Shown: piece by piece, positions 1 to 11,439 of the stretch | Layout of the letters: every line of letters begins with the position of its first letter | How positions within the stretch are numbered: position 1 is the first letter of the stretch | NCBI RefSeq assembly: GCF_945859705.1 | Contig: NC_079135.1 | Coordinates: 21,516,501 to 21,580,500 of the forward strand | Direction of reading: 5' to 3' | DNA from: Episyrphus balteatus | Taxonomy: Eukaryota; Arthropoda; Insecta; Diptera; Syrphidae | Length of the DNA stretch: 64,000 nucleotides | Position numbers and translations under genes: made by a program | Notes under the pieces: generated by a model | Seen by the model: only the letters and a program-made list of their open reading frames with translations | Database searches by the model: none | What the model was told of the DNA's origin: nothing

Positions 1-447
1 TAATATAATATTCAAGCTTAACAAATGCGTAAAAAAATGTTTTTTTTTAATTCATAATGTTAGAAAAAAATGCAATTTTCTATTAGGGTATACAGCGGAG
101 TAATATCGTTCTGCTCATCTTCATTGAATATTTTGAGCCACTTGGAATTGGAAATGCGATGTTTTTAGTTAACATATAAATGAGGCATTGTTTCAGGAAG
201 TCAAATATACCCTTAACTCAATTTTGGATTTTTGCATACGCCCTTTTTGCTTAGTACGGCAGTATAGGTTGTCATTTAAAAAAATATATTTTATGGTGTT
301 AAAAGAGAAAAATGATTGATTTTTTTGCTTTTTTGATGAAAAATGATTTGGTTTGAAAAAAATAAGCTCTTTTTGTAGATGTTGTATAGACATGGACGAT
401 ATAAATATTTTGAGCATGTACTTAAAGGAGATAGGATAAAAAATAGG
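1..447. other. AT-rich stretch, no gene seen
   Basis: I see only AT-rich DNA with poly-A/T runs. The short open frame on the minus strand is low complexity and resembles no family I recognise. Confidence 0.6.
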
Positions 448-469
448 TACACCCAGAGAAAAGTCGGTG

Positions 470-1497
470 TAAAATTAGCCTATTTCGGGGGCTAACTCTG
501 CTTAGGACTAAGGCAATTTTGGGGTAGCTTAGTCCTAGGCTAATTCTGCCTATTTTCCTAAGGCAAATCGAAAATTTTCAAATTTACCTAAATCCTAACA
601 TAAAATTTACCTATCTTACCTATTTCCTAAGGTGATTTAAAATTTCCCCTCCGAAGTTTTACCTATTTCCTAAGGTGAATTAGCTTAGTCCTAGGTTGAT
701 TTTACGTATTTTCTAACTTGATTTAGCTTAGGCCTAGGCAGATTTTACCTAGTTTCTAAGGTGATTTAGCTTAGGCCTAGGCAGATTTTACCTAGTTTCT
801 AAGGTGATTTAGCTTAGGCCTAGGCAGATTTTACCTATTTCCTAAGGTGAATTACATTTTCCGAATTCAATTTTACCTATTTCCTAAGGTGAATTACCTT
901 AGTCCTAGGCTGATTTTACCTAGTTTCTAAGGTGATTTAGCTTAGGCCTAGGCAGATTTTACCTAGTTTCTAGGGTGATTTAGCTTATTCCTAGGCAGAT
1001 TTTACCTAGTTTCTAAGGTGATTTAGCTTATTCCTAGGCAGATTTTACCTATTTCCTAAGGTGAATTAGCTTATTCCTAGGCTAATTTTACCTATTTCCT
1101 AAGGTGAATTACCTTATTCCTAGGCAGATTTTACCTTATTCCTAGGTAATTTTTACCTATTTCCTTAGGTGAATTACCTTATTCCTAGGCAGATTTTACC
1201 TATTTCCTAAGGTGAATTACCTTATTCCTAGGCAGATTTTACCTTATTCCTAGGTAATTTTTACCTATTTCCTAAGGTGAATTACCTTATTCCTAGGCAG
1301 ATTTTACCTTATTCCTAGGTAATCTTTACCTATTTCCTTAGGTGAATTACTTTATTCCTAGGTAATTTTTACCTATTTCCTAAGGTGAATTACCTTATTC
1401 CTAGGCAGATTTTACCTTATTCCTAGGTAATCTTTACCTATTTCCTTAGGTGAATTACCTTATTCCTATTTAATTTTTACCTATTTCCTTAGGTGAA
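470..1497. repeat. Subterminal CCTAAGG/CCTAGG tandem array (left)
   Basis: Degenerate tandem repeats with a unit of about 40-45 bp. Each unit contains halves such as TTACCTATTTCCTAAGGTGA and TTAGCTTAGGCCTAGGCAGA. The core is a near-palindrome (CCTTAGGCCTAAGG). The same motif returns at 6700-7340 and 9175-10645. It is non-coding in all frames. Confidence 0.85.
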
Positions 1498-1687
1498 TCC
1501 ATAGCTGAAAAAAATCCTTTTTGAAAAAAAGAAAAAAATCATGTAATTTTATAATTATAAATATAATTTATTTTCGTTTTGTTTGTTTAAACATAAATTA
1601 CTCTTAGATTAAATATAAATTACTCTTAGATTTTTTAATGGAAGAACATGCTTTCTTTTTACAAACTCACTTCAGCAATACATTAAA

Positions 1688-1904
1688 TACAGTACTGGAC
1701 AAAATAAAATACGCACTATCCGAACTTTCACATTTATGCTATTCTCGCTCCCCAAGTTATCAATAAAATAATCTTTAGTGAGAACTTAAATTAAGAACTT
1801 AAATTATTTTCTCTCTCGTTTCAAGCATTTTTTACAGCGGGGAGCGAGAAAAGCATAAATAAGAAAGTTCGGATAGTGCGTATTTTATTTTGTCCAGTAC
1901 TGTA
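1688..1904. mobile_element. Short Tc1/mariner-type MITE
   Basis: 217 bp flanked by TA on both sides. The terminal inverted repeats begin CAGTACTGGACAAAATAAAA and are nearly perfect for about 40 bp, with a second inverted stretch inside (CTCGCTCCCC / GGGGAGCGAG). The TA target and the CAGT start are typical of Tc1/mariner elements. It has no coding capacity. Confidence 0.85.
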
Positions 1905-1968
1905 TATGTAGAACATGGACTGTACAAAATAATACATTGATATAATTTAATTAATTAATGCATTGATA

Positions 1969-2969
1969 TCATTTAGTAAAGTTGAAACAGAAGGTACATA
2001 TTTTTTTACCGTCTTGAATATTAAAGAAAAACATTTGTATAAAAACCCATACCGAAAAACACTGTGGAGGGTATTGAATATTTAATACATAAACGAGCTT
2101 TAAATAAAAAATAATGCAGTCCAAATAAGTATCTAATTTAAACATAATATTGTCCAAGGACACATAAAAAATATTATAATGAAATCTCTCACCAACAACA
2201 ATTATTAGGGGCTGAAGTTTTGTTTTCGATTTTAAACATTCCTCCCTTTTTATTTTTAGCATAGGTTCGACCTGGCCTGCACATTCCACTTCCAGAGTGA
2301 AAGATGATTTTGAATCTTCAATTGTAAATTTCTTCAATTTACCATTAAACTGCTGCGATGATGGAGGCAACACTCCATGTAACAGAGTTGCATAGCCAAT
2401 ATTGACGTTATCTGAAAATAAATTAATACGTCATAAGTAAAAAATAATTAAAAAATTAAAATAAAACAGAATTTAAAAAAAAAGAGTTTAAATAAAAACA
2501 AGGTTCTACCTATGTCAAGGTCGTCAATATTCTCCCTGAATTCATTGAGGAATGATTTAAGAGCGCTGCACTTGATTATTCGGTTTTATAAAATTGTAAT
2601 CCATGGCAATCTGTTAATAGACAGAATATAACATACTATTATGTAGAAGATTAAAGATATTGTGTACATCAATGTAATTACATAATTAAAGTTAAAGAAA
2701 TTTTTTAGCGATATAAAATATATACACAGTTTATATAACTGAAAATACTCTTTTATCCTAATTTAATTGGCTTATATCAAAAATAGTTACATCAGAAAGC
2801 GTCGAGCGTTTTAACAAAATGCGCTCTACGCTTTTTGATCTTATAAAAACCTATTAAATGTTCTTACCAGTTCTGGCGCTCGTGAATATTTGTAAAGCGG
2901 CCACTCCTGAAGGACTGTCTGGAGGTCAATGTCAGAGCTTTGGGAAATTATATCCCTCCTGAATGGCAT
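1969..2969 (-). CDS. Uncharacterised insect protein, spliced (201 aa), possibly decayed
   Basis: Three exons join in frame: 2969-2868, 2570-2510 and 2411-1969. They use GTAAGA and GTAGAA donors and CAAG and TTTTCAG acceptors, total 606 nt (201 codons plus stop), and keep phase at both joins. The product has the segments EWPLYKYSRAPEL (residues about 22-34), KLKKFTIEDSKSSFTLEV and LQPLIIVVG, and ends with a YPPQC tail. I recognise this layout (an IEDS...SF motif, a LQPLIVVVG motif, a C-terminal YPxxC) from uncharacterised, highly multiplied insect proteins that start with C2H2 fingers, as the adjacent reading frame at 3010-3249 does. I know of no function. The large middle part of such proteins appears to be missing, so this may be a remnant or an internally deleted copy inside the 448-10670 element. 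Confidence 0.45.
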
Positions 2970-3009
2970 AGTGTGTAATTATTGTTTAGTAACTGTTTCC
3001 CAGTCCCGG

Positions 3010-3249
3010 TTATGTTTCAGCTCGTCGCAAACCCTTTGCATCTCGGTTTCTGTAGGAAACATTTTTACGACCTCTGCCATGTACGACCCCTAAATGTCTT
3101 TTGTATGAAGATAATCCATTAAATATTTGTTGACATGATTTTTCAAAGCATTTCAAATTGCTTTTTTTATCACAACCATGTAGAATTTTCAAATGCATGA
3201 ATAATTTTTTTAAGCAATTAAATTCTTCTGAGCAGATAACGCAATGCAT
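3010..3249 (-). pseudogene. C2H2 zinc-finger N-terminal fragment
   Basis: The open frame could start upstream at 3327, but the family-like start is the Met at 3249 (MHCVICSEEF). Two C2H2 fingers are visible: CVIC...HLKILH and CFEKSCQQIF...HLGVVH, followed by a basic tail and a stop at 3010. It sits just upstream, on the same strand, of the spliced frame at 1969-2969, and in this insect family such fingers form the N-terminus. No clean splice joins the two, so I treat it as a broken 5' part of the same gene. Fingers of this type usually bind nucleic acid; its real role is unknown. Confidence 0.45.
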
Positions 3250-3444
3250 TTTCAACTTGTTGACTGTTATTATTTCGGAACTAAATCTATTAAGTATTTT
3301 AATTTCAAAAAGAATTATCTTAGTCATTCGATAGTAGTGATGGAAACTATCGAATGATTTGAACTATCGATAGCTCATTCATCCATTCATTCATTTATTC
3401 ATTCGGATAAAAACTATCAAATAAACTATCACAAAAAAAATCAT

Positions 3445-4660
3445 TCGAATGAAAAAACTATCGTTTAAGAAAACTATTCAAATGAAAAAACTATCGTTTG
3501 AAAAAACTATTCAAATGAAAAAACTATCGTTTGAAAAAACTATTCGAATGAAAAAACTATCGTTTGAAAAAACTATTCGAATGAAAAAACTATCGTTTGA
3601 AAAAACTATTCGAATGAAAAAACTATCGTTTAAGAAAACTATTCAAATGAAAAAACTATCGGTTGAAAAAACTATTCGAATAAAAAAAACTATCGTTTGA
3701 AAAAACTATTCGAATGAAAAAACTATCGTTTGAAAAAACTATTGGAATGAAAAAACTATCGTTTAAGAAAACTATTCAAATGAAAAAACTATCGGTTGAA
3801 AAAACTATTCGAATGAAAAAACTATCGTTTGAAAAAACTATTCGAATGAAAAAACTATCGTTTGAAAACACTATTCGAATGAAAAAACTATCGTTTGAAA
3901 AAACTATTCAAATGAAAAAACTATCGTTTGAAAAAACTATTCAAATGAAAAAACTATCGTTTGAAAAAACTATTCGAATGAAAAAACTATCGTTTGAAAA
4001 AACTATTCGAATGAAAAAACTATCGTTTGAAAAAACTATTCGAATGAAAAAACTATCGTTTGAAAAAACTATTCGAATGAAAAAACTATCGTTTAAGAAA
4101 ACTATTCAAATGAAAAAACTATCGGTTGAAAAAACTATTCGAATGAAAAAACTATCGTTTGAAAAAACTATTCGAATGAAAAAACTATCGTTTGAAAAAA
4201 CTATTCGAATGAAAAAACTATCGTTTGAAAAAACTATTCGAATGAAAAAACTATCGTTTAAGAAAACTATTCAAATGAAAAAACTATCGGTTGAAAAAAC
4301 TATTCGAATAAAAAAAACTATCGTTTGAAAAAACTATTCGAATGAAAAAACTATCGTTTGAAAACACTATTCGAATGAAAAAACTATCGTTTGAAAACAC
4401 TATTCGAATGAAAAAACTATCGTTTGAAAAAACTATTCAAATGAAAAAACTATCGTTTGAAAAAACTATTCGAATGAAAAAACTATCGTTTGAAAAAACT
4501 ATTCGAATGAAAAAACTATCGTTTAAGAAAACTATTCAAATGAAAAAACTATCGGTTGAAAAAACTATTCGAATGAAAAAACTATCGTTTGAAAAAACTA
4601 TTCGAATGAAAAAACTATCGTTTGAAAAAACTATTCAAATGAAAAAACTATCGAATAAAA
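3445..4660. repeat. 33-bp satellite array
   Basis: About 37 head-to-tail copies of a 33-bp unit built from two half-units (AAACTATCGTTTGAAA and AAACTATTCGAATG). Because 33 is a multiple of three, every frame stays open over long runs (one reads MKKLSFEKTIR repeatedly), but this follows from the period and is not evidence of a protein. Degenerate edges extend to about 3340 and 4740. Variant units recur in order, see findings. Confidence 0.95.
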
Positions 4661-4739
4661 AACTATCAAATGAAAAAATTATTCGAATGAAAATAATAAC
4701 TAAATGAATGAATGAATTATTTATCGAATGAATGAATAT

Positions 4740-6240
4740 TTTAAATTTATATTTTAAATTCATAGTTTTTCTTTTTATTGGATAGTTCCCATCACTATTT
4801 AATAGTTCGGTGCCAATTGAAAAATTATTATCGCTCATAGAAAAAAAAAGTAGAATAATCCTTAGATCAAGAATAAGAATGATTTGAAGAACTGAAATGT
4901 TTAATATAAAATGATAAAGTTTTCAAACTTGACTCAGTAGCTGCCGAGTAGAAGTGAGAAAGTTTCTTACTTTAAAATTGTTTCAAATCAAACTTTGTAA
5001 TTTTTAATTATACAACAAAATCGATTGCGATTAAAGTTAAAGATAAAATTGTAGATTGCAAATTTAACTAAGTTTTGTTACAAATTTAGATATGAAATTC
5101 AAAAAATTATGTTTAATGGGGTTGGATTTTGTTAAGCTGCAAAGCAATCAGCTAACAAAACTTAAAAAAGCAATAAAAACTTTCTGTGGACATATTCTTC
5201 TATATCGCTAGTACTTAAATACCTAATCATTGATTGAAAATCATACCTTTTGACACCTTTGACTCCTGACCAATCTTGTTGAAGTTTTTTCACGTTTCTT
5301 CTCTGGTGATTTTTAAATTGTTGATCGGCTTTAATGAGTCTATATGAAAGTATAGAGACAAAATTTTATTAGAGTTAAGAAAAAAATAAGTATTTTAAAA
5401 TTGAACAAAATGAACCACGTAAGTAAGTAACTGGGTCAAATTGGTCTTCGAATTGAGTTCATGTAAAATGAATTTGGACTTTGTGAAGCTGCTGAGTTAT
5501 CAGCTCCCAAAAGTAAAAAAAAAAAACAATTAAAACTTTTCGATGGACCAATTCTCATATCTTTCAGCTGGGTACAAATGGGTTTTGAGTACTGATCTAT
5601 TTATTTTTATAGGAATGATTTGCTCTATCTTGGTATTTTTGATGCCCAATGATAGAGAATAAAGAGTTTATTGTTCAAAACCCAAAGATTACAACTTTGT
5701 GACTTAATCCCTTTGTACCCGGCGGCATAGATATATAACTAGTACATACTTAAAAATCTAATCATTTATTGAAATTTGAAAATCATACCTTTTTCTTTAT
5801 CTCCTGACCAATGTTGTTGAAGTTTTTTTCACGTTTCTTCTTTATCAGCTCTTGCTTTGGGTCTTATTCTACGTCAAGGAATGGTGATTTTTGAATTGTT
5901 GATCGGCTTTAATGAGTCTATATGTAAGAAAAACAATTTTAATAGATAAGAAAAAAATAAGTATTTTAAAATTGAACAAAATGAAGCCAGAAACTCATTG
6001 AATTCAAACATATAAGTATATATATAAAATTCAGAGCAAATACTTTCTGTGGGCATAAAATTATAAATGCCTGGTACTTAAATGGCAAAATAATGATATG
6101 TACCTAATTATGTAAAAAGCATACCTTTTGTTCCAATTTTCAAGCGTTGCCTCTTGATTTTTTGGTTAGTTTTTTTTTTTCGATTTCGTTTTATTTAAAT
6201 AAGGTATAATCATGCCGGCTGCCGCGCTGCTTTAATGCAA
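4740..6240 (-). other. Exon-like modules in duplicated blocks
   Basis: Two related blocks (about 5215-5420 and 5755-5990) share 200-280 bp. On the minus strand each has an acceptor-like TATAG, a short exon-like stretch and a GTATGATTTTC donor. In the block at 5255-5345 one frame is open and reads LIKADQQFKNHQRRNVKKLQ; in the other block it is broken by an insertion and a frameshift. A third donor context at about 6121 follows a possible start exon at 6213. I cannot assemble a gene from these and do not recognise the peptide. Confidence 0.3.
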
Positions 6241-6699
6241 TATTCATAGTTATAATTTTAAATCACAGAATTATCTTTATGGACAGAAGCAAAGATCAAA
6301 TAAAAAAGGAAACTTTCCCAAAATAAAACTTATTTTGTAAGATAAATTTAATTTAACGGAGTAGTTCACACGATTTGTATTATTAAATAAATAAAAAAGA
6401 AATGTTGAATAAGTACTTTACTCCCAGTGAAATAAAAATGCAAATATATAATGATAAAATTGTAAAAAAGATTGTTGCTTTACTTACTTACTTACTTTGA
6501 TATATTTTCCAAAACGCTTGTTTTAATTAACTGGTTCACAGTATTTATGTCTTCTTTTCTTTGTTTTTCCTTGGTTATTGATATTATAATTCACTTTTTA
6601 AAACAATTTTTACACGTTTAATATTTCTTAGCACTAAACTGAACTGCACGCCATGAATTTACGAAGAGAATCATGTGCAAGCACGCTTTCTAACGGAAT

Positions 6700-7345
6700 C
6701 TGAGAACGAATTTACCTTAGGCCTAAGGCAATTCCAAAAATCTAACACAAAATCACCTTAGGTCCTAGGTAAAAAGCGAGAATTTACCTTAGGACTAAGG
6801 CAATTCTAACAAAACTAACACAAAATCACCTTAGTTCTAAGGTGATTTGATGGCGTCACTAAAAAATTAGCTTAGGCCTAAGGTAAATTTAGCTTAGAAC
6901 CTAGGTAAATTTAGCTTAGATCTAGGTAAATTTATGTTAGATCCTAAGGTAAAATTGGCTTACCCCTAGGTAAAATTAGCTTGGGTAAAAATTATAACTA
7001 ATAATTTTGGAGGGAAAACAAGACATGAGCGTATCTTTAAGGGGCATTTTGGGTATAAAGTGAAGAAGAATAAAAGCAAGTGAAGCAGGGTAACAAATGC
7101 ATATTTTGGTTATTTTCGTTCGTTTATATTTACATTGCGAAAAGTAGGACAAAGGCGTCAAATAGTCAACTAATAATGTGAATTACTTTTAATAAACAGA
7201 TAAATGAATTTAATAGTTTAAGGTGAATTTACCTTTGATCCATAAGTAAAATTAGGTTAGGCCTAGGCAAAATTACCTAAGGCCTTGGTAAACTTAGCTT
7301 AGGCCTAGGTAAAATTTGATTTGGTAAAAGTTATATTAGAATAAT
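6700..7345. repeat. Internal CCTAAGG-motif array with a duplicated block
   Basis: The palindromic TTACCTTAGGCCTAAGG motif recurs about a dozen times. Two copies of a block (about 6965-7060 and 7310-7400) share GGCGTATCCTTAAGGGG-type sequence, indicating a tandem duplication of about 340 bp. Confidence 0.75.
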
Positions 7346-7817
7346 AGTGGCGGGAAAATCAGACACGGGCGTATCCTTAAGGGGTATTTGGGGCAATAAT
7401 TGAAAAAAGTAAATCATTATAATCATTTTACATTTTTACTGCATTTGTCACATAAATCTTATTTCTGACAATCCATTTTTCAATACATGTATTCTTGATT
7501 TTTGTTTTGGTTTTCTTTATTATTCATAAAGTTTACGCGACTTTTAACTAGAACTATTATTTGACTTTGTTAAAATTAGAGTGAACAAAATTTCTCAAAA
7601 ATTATATTTTCAAGTTTTCCTAGTTACATTTTGGTGATCCCAAACATCTGATTTGATGAATATTATGGAATATTATACAATTTTCGTATTTATTTAAAAC
7701 ACATTATTTATTACCAAAAAGCACACATTATGCGCTGTTTCATTTAGTTATGTCTCTATCGTTCCAAAGCTTGAGTCACTCTAAAATCTATGAACCATTC
7801 ATCAATTCAATGTTTGT

Positions 7818-9050
7818 GAGATGTTTTATTTTGCAAAAGTCGCTATAAACGAAAGCGAAAATCAAAAAAACTTATTTAATATATTCTGTCGAAAATTAAA
7901 AAATCTACAACTTTTATATCTGACAATTTTTCAAAAAAAGCAAAAATAGAAAAGATATGACGAAAAAAGTAAAAATTTCATGTCTTTGTTTGCGAGATGT
8001 TTTATTTCACAAAAGTCGCTATAACTTCTAAACGAAAGCGAAAATCAGAAAAACTTATTTAATATATTCTGTCGAAAATTAAAAAATCTACAACTTTTAT
8101 ATCTGACAATATTTCAAAAAAAGCAAAAATAGAAAAGATATGACGAAAAAAGTAAAAATTTCATGTCTTTGTTTGCGAGATGTTTTATTTCACAAAAGTC
8201 GCTATAACTTCTAAACGAAAGCGAAAATCAATTTAATATATTCTGTCGGAAATTAAAAAATCTGCAACTTTTATATCTGACAATTTTTCAAAAAAAGCAA
8301 AAATTGAAAAGATATGACGAAAAAAGTAAAAATTTCATGTCTTTGTTTGCGAGATGTTTTATTTCACAAAAGTCGCTATAACTTCTAAACGAAAGCGAAA
8401 ATCAAAAAACTTATTTAATATATTCTGTCGAAAATTAAAAAATCTACAACTTTTATATCTGACAATTTTTCAAAAAAAGCAAAAATTGAAAAGATATGAC
8501 GAAAAAAGAAAAAATTTCATGTCTTTTTGTTTGCGAGATAGAAAATAGAACAGATATGACGAAAAAAGAAAAAATTTCATGTCTTTTTGTTTGAGAGATG
8601 TTTTTTTTTCACAAAAGTCGCTATAACTTCTAAACGAAAGCGAAAATCAAAAAACTTATTTAATATATTCTGTCGAAAATTAAAAAATCTACAACTTTTA
8701 TATCTGACAATTTTTCAAAAAAAGCAAATATAGAAAAGATATGACGAAAAAAGTAAAAATTTCATGTCTTTGTTTGCGAGATGTTTTATTTCACAAAAGT
8801 AGCTATAACTTCTAAACGAAAGCGAAAATCAAAAAAACTTATTTAATATATTCTGTCGAAAATTAAAAAATCTACAACTTTTATATCTGACAATATTTCA
8901 AAAAAAGCAAAAATAGAAAAGATATGACGAAAAAAGTAAAAATTTCATGTCTTTTTGTTTGCGAGATGTTTTATTTCACAAAAGTCGCTATAACTTCTAA
9001 ACGAAAGCGAAAATCAGAAAAACTTATTTAATATATTCTGTCGGAAATTA
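7818..9050. repeat. Tandem array of a ~175-185 bp unit (7 copies)
   Basis: The phrase GAGATGTTTTATTTCACAAA starts units near 7818, 7994, 8177, 8351, 8594, 8779 and 8963. Each unit continues with GTCGCTATAACTTCTAAACG and ends in TTTCATGTCTTTGTTTGC. One copy, between 8351 and 8594, carries an extra partial repeat. Non-coding. Confidence 0.9.
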
Positions 9051-9174
9051 AAATACAAATGTGTAACTATATATTTATTTGATTTATTCATATCAAACAA
9101 ATTATTTATTTAAAGAAAAATTTGTATTTCTAAATAATTTAATTAATTACAGACATCTATTTATTTTCGCACTT

Positions 9175-10645
9175 TTGGAGGGAAAATTGCCTTAGTTCTA
9201 GGTAAAATTAGCTTAGGCCTAAGGTAACCAAGAAATTTTGAAATTTTTGCCGGGAAAATTACGTTAGGCCTAGGTAAAATTAGCTTAGGCCCTAGGTAAA
9301 AAATTCTTTCAATCAAACCATGATGGCCGATCAACAACAATAACGAAATTTCGTTGAAAGTGAAAAAAAAAACATTTTTTGATAATTATTAAAAAACGAT
9401 CAAAATATGTGTGTTTTCGTTTTTTTTTTTTTATGGTATACATGCCTATACAAAGGAAAAAAAAAAAAAAACACAAATTTATTATTGTTTTTCAATAATC
9501 GTTTTAGTCATTGAAGTGTTTTCTTTTTTTTTTATTGAAGAAAAAAGGAAAACATTTCATTCTTTTTGGCGCAAAAAGCAATTTTCCCAAAAAAAAATTA
9601 GCTTAGGTCTAAGGTAATATTACCTTAGTTCTAGGTAAAATTAGCTTAGGCCTAAGGTAACCAAGAAATTTTGAAATTTTTGCCGGGAAAATTACGTTAG
9701 GCCTAGGTAAAATTAGCTTAGGCCCTAGGTAAAAAATTCTTTCAATCAAACCATGATGGCCGATCAACAACAATAACGAAATTTCGTTGAAAGTGAAAAA
9801 AAAAACATTTTTTGATAATTATTAAAAAACGAACAAAATATTTGTGTTTTCGTTTTTTTTTTTATGGTATACATGCCTTTACAAAGGAAAAAAAAAAAAA
9901 AACACAAATTTATTGTTTTTCAATAATCGTTTTAGTCATTGAAGTGTTTTTTTTTTTTTTAATTGAAGAAAAAAGGAAAACATTTCTTTCTTTTTGGCGC
10001 AAAAAGCAATTTTCCCAAAAACAAAACTAGCTTAGGCCTAAGGTAATATTACCTTAGTTCTAGGTAAAAGTGTAAAAAAATTGCCTTAGTCCTAGGCAAA
10101 ATTGTGTTAGAAAAATAACATTTGAAAAAAATATTCCCCAAAAAAAAATTAGCTTAGGCCTAAGATAATATTACCTTAGTCCTAGGTAAAAGTGTAACAT
10201 AAATTGCCTTAGTCCTAGGCAAAATTGTGTTAGGAAAATAACATTTGAAAAAAATTTTCCCCAAAAAAAAAATTAGCTTAGGCCTAAGGTAAAATTACCT
10301 TAGTCCTAGGTAAAAGTCTAACACAAATTGCATTAGTCCTAAGCAAAATTGTGTTAGAAAACTAACATTTGAGGCCCTAGGTAAGATTTTGTTAGGCCTA
10401 AGGTAAAATTACCTTAGTTCTAGGTTAAAAAACTAACAAAAATTGCCTTAGTCCTAAGGCAAGTTATGCTCGAAAAATAACATCCATAGAAAAAAATTCA
10501 CCTTATCTATCTAAGGCAAATTAGCCTATTCTAGGTAAATTTAGCTTAGGATTTTCGAGCATAAATTGCCTTAGAACTAAGGCAAGTTATGCTCGAAAAC
10601 TAACATTCATAGAAAAAATTTTGCCTTAGGCGTCTAAGGCAATTT
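9175..10645. repeat. Right subterminal CCTAAGG array with a 433-bp duplication
   Basis: Many copies of TTAGCTTAGGCCTAAGGTAA. A segment of about 430 bp occurs twice in a row (CCATGATGGCCGATCAACAA at 9318 and 9751). Copies become shorter and more regular towards the right terminus at 10670, mirroring the left array. Confidence 0.85.
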
Positions 10646-10670
10646 TACACCGACTTTTTCTCTGGGTGTA

Positions 10671-11431
10671 GATTCTTTTTTTTTTTTTTGCAAGAAATTT
10701 GTTTTTTTAAGGTTTCACTTCTACCACGTGTGAATTGCACACATAACTTTTTTTTTTTTTTTTTTTGACGGTAGGAAATCTTCAAAAGACACTTGGCAAT
10801 ATTCGACACCAAGTAGTGTGGGACTCTTAACCACTAAAATCACCTCTTTATCAGCACCAATCTTGAGAGATCGACATCAGATTTTTCTTTCTTAACTTTG
10901 TAAAATCACTTTGGGGGAAGTTTAAACTTTTAATACTTTCCCATGTTTTTTTAGACCATAAGCTCATGAGGCTTGGTTCTTTTTAATCTCCGAACATGGT
11001 TTCTTGTATTCAATTGAATGATCGCATTTGTAAGATCAGTATAAAGGAAATTTGTATTTTTGTCATTCTTATACAGAATTTTTATGTTAACAGTTTATAT
11101 AGTGATTACGGTTTTGCTATTTGATTTTAAAAAACAAATACCTACATTTACGAATATCTTTAATTATTAGATATTTACAAGTGCGTTACTGCTGCATTGC
11201 GTTTCCATCAAGAATTAATTAGTAACGCAAATGTTTTAGATCTATTTTAAAGTTATTTATTACCTAAATTTTACAAATTTCACATGAATTAATTCAATTT
11301 ATTACAGTTTGAACAATTGCTAGGCAAACAAATTTTAATACAACATAAATATCTGAAGTCTTATAAAATTTACATTTAGTTTTACGGTTTCATTTTTTAG
11401 TATCAACGAATTGAAATTACAAATTTTTTGT
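10671..11431. other. AT-rich stretch, no gene seen
   Basis: No coding frame stands out. The phrase AAGGTTTCACTTCTACCACG at about 10710 recurs near 21246, so a dispersed repeat fragment is present; the rest is unremarkable. Confidence 0.5.
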
Positions 11432-11439
11432 AGTGGAGA

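Larger units (their letters stand above)
448..10670. mobile_element. Candidate 10.2-kb TIR element
   Basis: The left end reads TACACCCAGAGAAAAGTCGG and continues to about position 476. The right end (about 10641-10670) is its reverse complement with one extra A. Both ends are TA-flanked and both lead inward into arrays of the same CCTAAGG-type motif. The interior carries satellites, a Tc1-type MITE and pieces of an insect gene family. Much shorter MITEs at 34068-34501 and 51973-52234 have similar ends (TACACAGAGAAAA), which supports a real terminal sequence. I see no transposase. Inference: one giant non-autonomous element, or two related elements whose outer ends survive. Confidence 0.5.

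Noticed and set aside
3449..4707. Long open frames of 83, 204 and 121 codons encoding an 11-residue repeat (MKKLSFEKTIR)
   Set aside because: The 33-bp period keeps any frame open. Frameshifts between blocks, no start context and the satellite edges argue against a protein.
3340..4740. CRISPR array
   Set aside because: Units are contiguous and identical without unique spacers, and the DNA is eukaryotic.
448..10670. A virus-like or Polinton-type giant element
   Set aside because: No polymerase, integrase or capsid-like frame is visible between the inverted ends.
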